From assembly GCA_012513235.1 (NCBI GenBank), contig JAAZCO010000148.1:1-16771 (forward strand): DNA of 16,771 nucleotides, written 5' to 3'. Source of the stretch: Gammaproteobacteria bacterium (GTDB lineage: Bacteria > Pseudomonadota > Gammaproteobacteria > Pseudomonadales > Pseudomonadaceae). The position numbers and the translations under genes are program-made. The notes under the pieces were generated by a model. The model saw only the letters and a program-made list of their open reading frames with translations, was not told the origin of the DNA and searched no databases. Positions 1-7,308 of this stretch are shown here, piece by piece; the stretch's first letter is position 1, and every line of letters starts with the position of its first letter.

Positions 1-1253
1 GCCAAGTCTTCCTCATCTAACTCTAAGCAGCCAAGCTGTTGTGCCACCTCGGTATCACCGACTAATAGCGCACGCAGTAATTGCGTTGGTAAAATATCCA
101 ACGGCATGACTTTCTCGTAGCTACCCACCGGTACCATGGCGCGATCACTACCGTTGGTGGTGGTGGTGAAGGCAAACTTCTTATTGGCAGATAATTTGGA
201 AATAAAGATATTGAGTATCGAGAATTTATTCACACCCGCGCGCAGGTAATGGAACATTTGACGCTCATCACCCTCGGCTAAGCAGCTGAGTTGCGTATGG
301 TAGCGACCCAAGAAATTACAGGTGCCACGCGCGGTACGACCACCGAGCACCGAACCCGAGACCACACGATTGTTGCCCGCGTGTAATTCATCACGAATCA
401 AGTCAGCAACATTCGCGCCTAAACGCGTACGCAATAAACGTGGTTTCTTCGCGACAGGTCCAGCTAAGGAAATCACACGCTCAACCCACAATTGACCCGT
501 AGTGAACAGTTTACCAATGGCAATCACATCCTGATAACCAATCTGCCATACAGTGCGTGTTGCACTGACCGGATCAAGGTAATGGATATGTGTGCCGGGT
601 AATCCTGCAGGGTGCGGGCCAGCAAAGGCTTCAGTGTGCACATTATCTTGGCTCTCGCCTGGCAAAGTGACACCGTCGGCTTTACATAAAAACACTTTGG
701 CTAAACGGCTCAATACCGTTAAACCACGGCTGAAGTCTTCAGCGTATTCAGCAATTATCACAGCCGGATCAGCTGCAAGTGGATTGGTATCCATCGCCGT
801 CACAAAAATTGAACGCGGGGTCGCGTCAATGGCTGGGACCTTGCTGTATGGACGCGTACGTAACGCGGTCCACAAGCCAGACTGCTGCAAGTTTTCGCGT
901 ATTTGCTCTTGCGCTAACGTACTGAGCTTATCTGCCTCGTAACTGGCAAAAGAGATGTGTTCATCACCTTCCAGCTCGATCACTACAGATTGCAGCACAC
1001 GACGGTCGCCACGATTAATGGCTTTAACCACACCGGCGCCAGGTGCTGTAAACAGTACCCCCGGTGTCTTTTTATCGGAAAAGAGTACTTGGCCGAGCTT
1101 AACTCGATCACCCTCTTGCACCTGCATTGTAGGCTTCATCCCGTTATAGTCGAAGCCTATGACTGCAACACTATGTACGGGCTTTGCAGCCTCAATACGC
1201 TGTGTTGGCGTGCCAGTCATGGGCAAGTCAAGCCCACGTTTTATTTTGATCAT
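1..1253 (-). CDS. nqrA: Na+-translocating NADH:quinone reductase subunit A (partial, 3' end outside window)
   Basis: NqrA is the peripheral cytoplasmic subunit of the Na+-pumping NADH:ubiquinone oxidoreductase (NQR), which couples NADH oxidation to sodium export across the inner membrane. The reverse strand gives an open frame of 417 complete codons from an ATG at 1253 to the window edge. The start reads MIKIKRGLDLPMTGTPTQ, typical of NqrA. A barrel-sandwich type segment follows at about residues 30-100 (GMKPTMQVQEGDRVKLGQ, then a TAPGAGVVKAINRGDRR stretch). The last visible residues are LELDEEDL, where full-length NqrA (about 445 aa) has roughly 30 residues left. It should be the first gene of an nqrABCDEF operon continuing to the left. 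A candidate promoter lies about 115 bp upstream, and the ribosome-binding site is weak (AGG within TTAGG). Identification rests on recognised family sequence. Confidence 0.93.
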   Translation of the reverse strand, partial: MIKIKRGLDLPMTGTPTQRIEAAKPVHSVAVIGFDYNGMKPTMQVQEGDRVKLGQVLFSDKKTPGVLFTAPGAGVVKAINRGDRRVLQSVVIELEGDEHISFASYEADKLSTLAQEQIRENLQQSGLWTALRTRPYSKVPAIDATPRSIFVTAMDTNPLAADPAVIIAEYAEDFSRGLTVLSRLAKVFLCKADGVTLPGESQDNVHTEAFAGPHPAGLPGTHIHYLDPVSATRTVWQIGYQDVIAIGKLFTTGQLWVERVISLAGPVAKKPRLLRTRLGANVADLIRDELHAGNNRVVSGSVLGGRTARGTCNFLGRYHTQLSCLAEGDERQMFHYLRAGVNKFSILNIFISKLSANKKFAFTTTTNGSDRAMVPVGSYEKVMPLDILPTQLLRALLVGDTEVAQQLGCLELDEEDL

Positions 1254-1366
1254 AGGTTTGCCTAACCACGATAGTGAAATTTATAGTTGTATCGAAACGG
1301 TTGCATAGATTGTCTACAAATAGAGCAACTATGGAACTTTTCCGACGTTAAAAAATAATCCGTATG

Positions 1367-1397
1367 ATTATAAAGAGGCATGGCGGTGACTTGCCAG
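1367..1397 (-). promoter_or_regulatory. candidate sigma-70 promoter for the nqr operon
   Basis: Read on the minus strand there is a perfect -10 hexamer TATAAT (1367-1372). A CTGGCA -35-like box lies at 1392-1397 with a 19-bp spacer, which is longer than ideal. Transcription would start near 1360 and leave an untranslated leader of about 105 nt before the nqrA ATG at 1253. No other gene lies between, so nqrA is the only plausible target. The perfect -10 is the main support; the poor spacing lowers confidence. Confidence 0.4.
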
Positions 1398-1471
1398 CCT
1401 AAAGCACAACTTTCTACTAAATAGTCTGTTTAATGGCTTTCATCACCCAGAACCAAACCTAGGAAAAAGAC

Positions 1472-1495
1472 AAAAGGAGCCCTAAGGCTCCCTTT
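1472..1495 (-). terminator. intrinsic terminator of gap
   Basis: On the minus strand a perfect 6-bp G+C-rich stem GGAGCC/GGCTCC (1486-1491 paired with 1476-1481) with a TTAG loop is followed by TTTTGTCTTTTT. It lies about 35 bp beyond the gap stop codon and separates gap from nqrA. An A-rich/T-rich flank extends the stem imperfectly. It should stop transcripts coming from gap before nqrA. Confidence 0.75.
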
Positions 1496-1525
1496 GTTAT
1501 GCATCAATCACTTAGCACAGCCTAC

Positions 1526-2974
1526 TTATTGTGGGAAAGCCGGTGGATTAACACCTGCAATCTCTTCCATCACACGTACTACTTGGCAGCTGTAACCGTA
1601 TTCGTTGTCATACCAGACGTACAGAATCACACCATTTTCAGTGCAAATCGTTGCCTCAGCATCAACCACACCCGCATGACGTGAGCCAACAAAGTCTGTC
1701 GACACCACTTCTTGCGAGCACACATAGTCAATTTGCTTTTGCAGTTCAGAGTGCATCGCCATTTGACGCAGGTATTCGTTCACTTCATCACGTGTCGTGC
1801 CGTTCTTAAGGTTCAGATTAAGAATCGCCATAGAAACGTTTGGTGTCGGTACGCGAATCGCGTTACCGGTCAGCTTACCTTTAAGCACAGGCAGAGCTTT
1901 AGCTGCAGCAGTAGCCGCACCTGTTTCGGTAATAACCATATTCAGCGGTGCTGAACGACCACGACGGCTGCCCGTATGGAAGTTATCAATCAAGTTTTGA
2001 TCGTTGGTGTACGAGTGAACTGTTTCCACGTGACCATTGACAATGCCAAACTTATCGTCGATTGCCTTCAGAACCGGCACGATAGCGTTGGTAGTGCACG
2101 ATGCCGCAGAAATAATTTTATCTTCTGCAGTTATGTCAGCATGGTTAATACCATGAACGATATTTTTGATATCGCCTTTACCTGGAGCAGTCAACACAAC
2201 ACGACCAACACCTGGGCAGCCTAAGTGCTGAGCTAAGCCTTCAGCATCGCGCCAGCGACCGGTGTTATCCACTAGCAACGCGTCGTTAATGCCGTACTCT
2301 GTGTAATCAACAGTTTTCGGATCGTTAGAATAGATCACTTGGATCAGACTGCCATTGACAGTCATGGTGCTGTTGGCTTCGTCGATCACGATAGTGCCAT
2401 CAAACGGACCATGTACTGAGTCACGGCGCAGTAAACTTGCACGCTTAGCCAAGTCATTTTCAGAACCCTTACGCACAACAATTGCACGTAAGCGTAAACC
2501 ATCACCAGCACCGGTTTTAGCAACCAAGATGCGCGCCAGCAAACGGCCGATACGACCAAAACCGTACAGAACGACATCAGTACCTTGGTGCAGATTATTT
2601 TCGCTCTGACCTGCAACGCTAGCTAATTCATCACGTACAAACTGCTCAAGGGTGCGACCATTGGCTTGAGTGTTGAACTTAACAGCCATTTTACCAATAT
2701 CAACAGATGCACTACCCAGATCCATTTCGCTCATGATCTTTAAAATAGGGTATGTATCACGCACGGACAGCTCAGACTCATCACCAATACGGTGGCGGGC
2801 AAAGCGGTGGGCTTTAAGAATTGCAATAACAGAACGGTTGATCAAACCGCGTCCGTAAATGGACGTCACCACATTATTATTGCGGTAAAGTTGGCCAACA
2901 AGCGGAATCATTGCCTCGGCAAGCGCTTCGCGATCGATCCATTCACCAAGGCACTGGTCAGTCTTCTGAGTCAC
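1526..2974 (-). CDS. gap: glyceraldehyde-3-phosphate dehydrogenase, long GapB-like form (482 aa)
   Basis: This enzyme interconverts glyceraldehyde 3-phosphate and 1,3-bisphosphoglycerate in central carbon metabolism in the cytoplasm. The catalytic part starts at about residue 133: Rossmann motif GFGRIGR (138-144), active-site SCTTN with nucleophile Cys293, and His320 (HSYTNDQ) 27 residues later as in canonical GAPDH. The signature WYDNEYGYS lies near 454-462. About 130 residues precede the Rossmann fold, making the protein 482 aa against 330-340 in the usual enzyme. This extension is characteristic of the Pseudomonas PA3001 (GapB) type as I recall it. Where canonical NAD enzymes carry an Asp after the second strand (AIND), this one reads AIVVRKG, hinting at NADP(H) use; that is inference. 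The start is GTG at 2974, with AGG 8 nt upstream. It is divergent from mfd and monocistronic between its own promoter and terminator. Confidence 0.93.
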   Translation of the reverse strand: MTQKTDQCLGEWIDREALAEAMIPLVGQLYRNNNVVTSIYGRGLINRSVIAILKAHRFARHRIGDESELSVRDTYPILKIMSEMDLGSASVDIGKMAVKFNTQANGRTLEQFVRDELASVAGQSENNLHQGTDVVLYGFGRIGRLLARILVAKTGAGDGLRLRAIVVRKGSENDLAKRASLLRRDSVHGPFDGTIVIDEANSTMTVNGSLIQVIYSNDPKTVDYTEYGINDALLVDNTGRWRDAEGLAQHLGCPGVGRVVLTAPGKGDIKNIVHGINHADITAEDKIISAASCTTNAIVPVLKAIDDKFGIVNGHVETVHSYTNDQNLIDNFHTGSRRGRSAPLNMVITETGAATAAAKALPVLKGKLTGNAIRVPTPNVSMAILNLNLKNGTTRDEVNEYLRQMAMHSELQKQIDYVCSQEVVSTDFVGSRHAGVVDAEATICTENGVILYVWYDNEYGYSCQVVRVMEEIAGVNPPAFPQ

Positions 2975-3009
2975 GTGGGATACCTATTTAGGGGCTAAAA
3001 AAGAGTTAC

Positions 3010-3038
3010 ATTATCGACTGCATAAACGAAAGCGGCAA
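3010..3038 (-). promoter_or_regulatory. candidate sigma-70 promoter of gap
   Basis: On the minus strand a -35 box TTGCCG (3033-3038) and a -10 box GATAAT (3010-3015) are separated by 17 bp. The -10 has five of six consensus bases and the -35 four of six, at optimal spacing. The start point would fall near 3003, about 28 nt before the gap GTG at 2974. This lies in the 157-bp divergent region shared with mfd. Confidence 0.55.
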
Positions 3039-3131
3039 GCTCTAAGCACTGAATAGGACCAAAAGCTTATATAGCGAGTGTTGGCATAGCCCGCTACAAT
3101 CGTTTTTTTATCGTTTATAAAAGAGTCGAAC

Positions 3132-6100
3132 GTGTCTGTATTGCGCCTGCCTACACTGCCCAAAAAAGCCAACAAACAACTCTGGGGTAATTTACCCGGT
3201 GCTGCCCAAGGTCTTGCTATTGCTGCTGCAGCGCGCAGTACGCAGCGCTTTACTCTGCTACTAACTGATAACAGCCAAAGCGCTGAACGCCTCAAAGATG
3301 AACTGGCTTTTTTTGCCCCTGAAGTGCCCGTTTTACACTTCTCCGATTGGGAAACGCTGCCTTACGATGTATTTTCCCCGCACCAAGATATTATTTCGCA
3401 GCGGGTTGCTGCTTTATATCAACTGCCACAACTGCAGCAAGGAATCTTAATTGTACCGATCAACACTGCCCTGCACCGCTTAGCACCCAAGTCATTTATG
3501 CTCGATGCCAGTTTAGTGCTGGATGTTGGGCAAAAATTGGATGTGGAGAGTATGCGCAGCCGCTTACAGGCTTCAGGTTATCAGTGTGTCGATACGGTGT
3601 ATGAGCACGGGCACTTTGCCGTACGTGGTGCGCTTTTTGATTTATTTCCCATGGGCAGCGATGTGCCGTATCGCATCGATTTATTTGATGACGAAATCGA
3701 AACTCTGCGTACCTTTGATCCAGAAACGCAGCGCTCCAATGATAAAGTTGAGAGTATTCGCTTACTGCCAGCGCGAGAGTTCCCGCTGGACAAAAAAGCC
3801 CGTGCTGATTTTCGTGCCCGTTTTCGTGAGCGTTTTGATGTGGATTTTCGTCGCTGCCCGCTCTATCAAGACTTAGCCAGCGGCATTATTCCAGCGGGCA
3901 TTGAAGCCTACTTGCCATTATTTTTTGAAGACACCAGTACTTTATTTGCGTACTTGCCTGATGATGCACAAGTATTCTCCTTAGCCGGTGTCGATACGGC
4001 CGCTGAAGTATTCTGGCAAGACACGCGCAGCCGCTATGAAGAGCGCCGCGGCGATCTTGAACGTCCACTGCTACCACCGGCCGAATTGTTTGTTGCCATC
4101 GATGAATACTACGGTGCACTTAAAGATCACTCACGCATTGTGATCGACAGCGAAGACCTCAGCCCCAGCGTCGGGCGTGAGCGCTTACCCGTGCAAGCTT
4201 TTCCCGATTTATCGTTAGATCCACGCGCGGCTGAACCCTTAAGTAAAGTGAAGGATTTTCTTGAGACCTTTACGGGTCGCACACTATTTACTGTCGAAAC
4301 CGCCGGCCGCCGTGAAGTCTTCTTAGAGTTACTGCAACGTATTAACGTGATGCCTGACGAAGTTGCCGATTGGGATGAGTTTTTAACCAGCAGCGCTCCT
4401 ATCGCGATTTGCGTGGCACCCATTGAAGCAGGGCTGCTGCTGGATGATATTGCGCTGATCCCAGAAAGCGCCCTACTCGGTCAGCGGGTGATCCAGCGCC
4501 GTCGCCGCGATAAAAGCCAGAACGGTAATCATGAGCATGTGATTCGTAACCTCACCGAACTGCGTGAGGGTGCACCTGTAGTGCATATCGATCACGGTGT
4601 CGGTCGCTACCAAGGCTTGGTCACACTCGAGATTGAGGAGCAAGCAACTGAGTTTTTAATGCTTGAATACGCGGATCAAGCCAAGCTCTATGTGCCGGTG
4701 GCTAATTTGCATTTAATTGCCCGTTACACCGGCAGTGACGACAGTAGCGCACCCCTGCACCGCCTCGGCACTGAGCAATGGCAAAAAGCCAAGCGCAAAG
4801 CTGCCGAGCAAGTGCGTGATGTGGCCGCGGAGCTGCTCAATATTTATGCTATTCGTGCTGCGCGCGAAGGTTTTGCCTTTAATAATCCTGGTCTTGATTA
4901 CGCAACCTTTAGCGCCGCCTTCCCGTTTGAAGAAACGCCCGACCAGCAAGTGGCAATCGACAATGTGCGCAATGACATGCTGTCTGGCAAACCTATGGAC
5001 CGCTTAGTCTGTGGTGATGTGGGCTTTGGTAAAACTGAAGTAGCGATGCGCGCAGCCTTTATTGCCGTACACAGTGGTAAACAAGTCGCTGTTTTAGTCC
5101 CAACTACGCTATTGGCACAGCAGCACTACGACAGTTTCCGCGACCGCTTTGCTGATTGGCCAGTCAAGGTTGAGGTGATCAGCCGCTTTAAAACCGCCAA
5201 AGAAACCAAGCAAGCCATCAGTGATTTAGCAGAAGGTAAAGTCGACATCTTGATCGGCACGCATAAACTGCTACAAAGCGATGTGCAGTTTAAAAATTTG
5301 GGTCTGGTGATTATTGATGAAGAACACCGCTTTGGTGTGCGTCAAAAAGAACAACTCAAGGCCCTGCGCAGTGAAGTGGACATCCTTACTTTGACTGCCA
5401 CACCGATTCCACGCACGCTGAATATGGCCTTTGCCGGTATGCGCGACATGTCGATTATCGCGACGCCTCCGGCCCGGCGCCTATCAGTGCGCACCTTTGT
5501 AATGCAACGCCAAGATGCGGTGGTGAAAGAAGCCTTACTACGTGAATTACTGCGCGGTGGGCAAGTATATTTCTTGCACAACGACGTAAAAACTATTGAA
5601 AAATGCGCTGCCGATTTAGCGGCTTTAGTGCCAGAAGCACGTATTGCCATTGGTCATGGCCAAATGCATGAGCGCGAGCTTGAGCGGGTGATGACCGACT
5701 TCTACCACAAGCGCTACAACGTGCTGGTCGCTTCCACCATTATTGAAACTGGTATTGACGTGCCTAACGCCAATACCATTTTGATTGATCGCGCCGATAA
5801 ATTTGGCTTAGCGCAACTGCACCAACTGCGCGGACGAGTGGGTCGCAGCCATCATCAAGCCTATGCTTACCTGCTCACACCACCAGAAAAAAGCATGACT
5901 ACAGATGCAAAAAAACGTCTGGAAGCCATCAGTAACGCACAAGATCTGGGTGCTGGCTTTATGCTCGCCACCCATGATTTGGAAATTCGCGGCGCTGGCG
6001 AACTGCTCGGTGACGGGCAAAGTGGTGAAATTCACGCCATTGGTTTTACTCTGTATATGGAAATGCTCGAGCGTGCAGTAGAATCGATTCGCAAAGGTGA

Positions 6101-6566
6101 ACAGCCAAATCTTGAGCAACCGCTTGATCATGGTGCAGAGATTAATCTGCGCGTCCCGGCATTAATTCCGGATGAATATCTGCCTGATGTGCACACTCGC
6201 TTGATTCTCTACAAGCGTATTTCCTCAGCCAAAGACACGGCAGCACTTAAAGAGCTGCAAGTGGAAATGATTGACCGCTTTGGTTTATTGCCAGAGCAGG
6301 TTAAAAATTTAATCCGCGTCACCGAGCTCAAGCTTAAGGCGCAAGCACTGGGCATTCTAAAAATTGATGCAGGCCCGCATGCCGGTCGCTTAGAATTCGC
6401 CAGCGACACCTGCGTCGACCCGATGCGCTTGATTAAACTGATTCAAAGCCAACCCAAACATTACCGTTTTGAAGGCGCGACAGTGTTTAAGTTTAATGTG
6501 CCGATGGACGCTCCCGCGCAACGCTTTACCACCATTGAAGCTTTATTGGCACAATTATCGGCATAA
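3132..6566 (+). CDS. mfd: transcription-repair coupling factor Mfd
   Basis: Mfd is an ATP-driven DNA translocase that pushes stalled RNA polymerase off lesions and recruits UvrA for transcription-coupled nucleotide excision repair. The 1144-aa product is full length for the family. The N-terminal third carries the UvrB-homologous region (DWETLPYDVFSPHQDIISQR near residue 75, EIETLRTFDPETQRS near 190). The RNA-polymerase-interacting and linker region around 470-560 includes VHIDHGVGRYQGL. The RecG-like motor has Walker A GDVGFGKT (628-635), DEEH (729-732), TATPIPRTL, and motif VI QLRGRVGRS. A C-terminal TRCF domain follows. The start is GTG at 3132 with AGAG just upstream, giving SVLRLPTLP as in Pseudomonas homologues. 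A TACAAT box at 3095-3100 may be the -10 element, but no good -35 box is seen. csiV follows after 35 bp, so the two are probably co-transcribed. Confidence 0.97.
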   Translation: MSVLRLPTLPKKANKQLWGNLPGAAQGLAIAAAARSTQRFTLLLTDNSQSAERLKDELAFFAPEVPVLHFSDWETLPYDVFSPHQDIISQRVAALYQLPQLQQGILIVPINTALHRLAPKSFMLDASLVLDVGQKLDVESMRSRLQASGYQCVDTVYEHGHFAVRGALFDLFPMGSDVPYRIDLFDDEIETLRTFDPETQRSNDKVESIRLLPAREFPLDKKARADFRARFRERFDVDFRRCPLYQDLASGIIPAGIEAYLPLFFEDTSTLFAYLPDDAQVFSLAGVDTAAEVFWQDTRSRYEERRGDLERPLLPPAELFVAIDEYYGALKDHSRIVIDSEDLSPSVGRERLPVQAFPDLSLDPRAAEPLSKVKDFLETFTGRTLFTVETAGRREVFLELLQRINVMPDEVADWDEFLTSSAPIAICVAPIEAGLLLDDIALIPESALLGQRVIQRRRRDKSQNGNHEHVIRNLTELREGAPVVHIDHGVGRYQGLVTLEIEEQATEFLMLEYADQAKLYVPVANLHLIARYTGSDDSSAPLHRLGTEQWQKAKRKAAEQVRDVAAELLNIYAIRAAREGFAFNNPGLDYATFSAAFPFEETPDQQVAIDNVRNDMLSGKPMDRLVCGDVGFGKTEVAMRAAFIAVHSGKQVAVLVPTTLLAQQHYDSFRDRFADWPVKVEVISRFKTAKETKQAISDLAEGKVDILIGTHKLLQSDVQFKNLGLVIIDEEHRFGVRQKEQLKALRSEVDILTLTATPIPRTLNMAFAGMRDMSIIATPPARRLSVRTFVMQRQDAVVKEALLRELLRGGQVYFLHNDVKTIEKCAADLAALVPEARIAIGHGQMHERELERVMTDFYHKRYNVLVASTIIETGIDVPNANTILIDRADKFGLAQLHQLRGRVGRSHHQAYAYLLTPPEKSMTTDAKKRLEAISNAQDLGAGFMLATHDLEIRGAGELLGDGQSGEIHAIGFTLYMEMLERAVESIRKGEQPNLEQPLDHGAEINLRVPALIPDEYLPDVHTRLILYKRISSAKDTAALKELQVEMIDRFGLLPEQVKNLIRVTELKLKAQALGILKIDAGPHAGRLEFASDTCVDPMRLIKLIQSQPKHYRFEGATVFKFNVPMDAPAQRFTTIEALLAQLSA

Positions 6567-6601
6567 AGCTTTATCCGAGCTCAATTATTAAGGAACTGCA
6601 T

Positions 6602-7180
6602 ATGCGCCACATGATCCACTTTGCTTTGTTATTTTCGCTGTGCAGTGCGCAAGCGTTTGCCAACGGTACGCAGTTGGTTGAACTGATTGTATTTCGTCAA
6701 GATAACGCCAGCTTACCCGTGAGCCAGCTTGCACCTGACGAGTGGGCTCAAGGGGCAACCCTGATTACCAGTCAACAGCAGCGCAGCACGCAACTGGATT
6801 ATTTAGCGAAGAAATTGACGCCCGACAGCGGCTATAAAATTTTACTGCATCAAACTTGGCTGCAGCACAGTCAAGATGCGACAGCTAAGGTCGCAGTGAG
6901 GGCAGGTCCAGCACACTTTGAGCACTACCCTGTTGAAGGCTCTCTAGCCTTTAGTTTGGCGCGCAATAATAAAGTGCAATTGGATCTGTGGTTCAATCAG
7001 TTCAACCCCGATCACACCCTACTCAGCAGTGAGCGCTTTAAGCACAGAGCAACAGTAGCGAATGATCTGGTCACTTTTATTGACCATTATCCTTTTGGTG
7101 CTTTAATACGTATCCAGCCGCAAAGGACGCAAGCGAACTCAGCCTCAAGCATGGCTAACCATGCTGAAGACTTTGAATAA
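6602..7180 (+). CDS. csiV: CsiV-family periplasmic peptidoglycan-binding protein
   Basis: The 192-aa product begins with a clear signal peptide: a positively charged start (MRH), a hydrophobic stretch to about residue 16, and a likely signal peptidase I site after AFA at about residue 20. The mature part starts NGTQLVELIVFRQ, a pattern I associate with the CsiV family. CsiV in Vibrio cholerae is a periplasmic peptidoglycan-binding protein needed for PBP1A-mediated cell-wall synthesis; transferring that role here is inference. Other visible features are the segment EGSLAFSLARNNKVQLDLWFNQF (about residues 113-135), which suggests alternating beta strands, and a polar C-terminus. The start ATG has AAGGA 7 nt upstream. 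It lies 35 bp behind mfd, as in Pseudomonas, and ends before a strong terminator. Confidence 0.8.
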   Translation: MRHMIHFALLFSLCSAQAFANGTQLVELIVFRQDNASLPVSQLAPDEWAQGATLITSQQQRSTQLDYLAKKLTPDSGYKILLHQTWLQHSQDATAKVAVRAGPAHFEHYPVEGSLAFSLARNNKVQLDLWFNQFNPDHTLLSSERFKHRATVANDLVTFIDHYPFGALIRIQPQRTQANSASSMANHAEDFE

Positions 7181-7258
7181 ATACGGCCGGCAGTAAGCAT
7201 CAGTATCGAGTGCTAACAGGCTATCAGCCGCTATCCACTATTAACCTTATAAGCCAAT

Positions 7259-7290
7259 AAAAAACGCCTTCATCATCGAAGGCGTTTTTT
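7259..7290. terminator. bidirectional intrinsic terminator between csiV and msrAB
   Basis: A perfect 13-bp inverted repeat, AAAAAACGCCTTC (7259-7271) and GAAGGCGTTTTTT (7278-7290), surrounds a 6-nt loop ATCATC. The G+C-rich core is flanked by six A on one side and six T on the other, so it reads as an intrinsic terminator on both strands. It serves the convergent mfd-csiV (plus) and msrAB (minus) transcripts. Confidence 0.93.
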
Positions 7291-7308
7291 GTGCAGCAGG
7301 GTCAAGTC

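Noticed and set aside
592..1265. Plus-strand open frames of about 60-116 aa opposite nqrA
   Set aside because: They are antisense to a continuous NqrA frame, have no recognisable protein features, and are explained by the coding strand.
3081..3111. TTGGCA box as the -35 element of mfd
   Set aside because: It is only 8 bp from the TACAAT box, and no acceptable -10 lies at 16-18 bp, so no complete mfd promoter could be supported.
4127..5650. Minus-strand open frames of about 80-100 aa inside mfd
   Set aside because: Shadows of the Mfd frame; no ribosome sites or family motifs, and the Mfd motifs are intact across the region.
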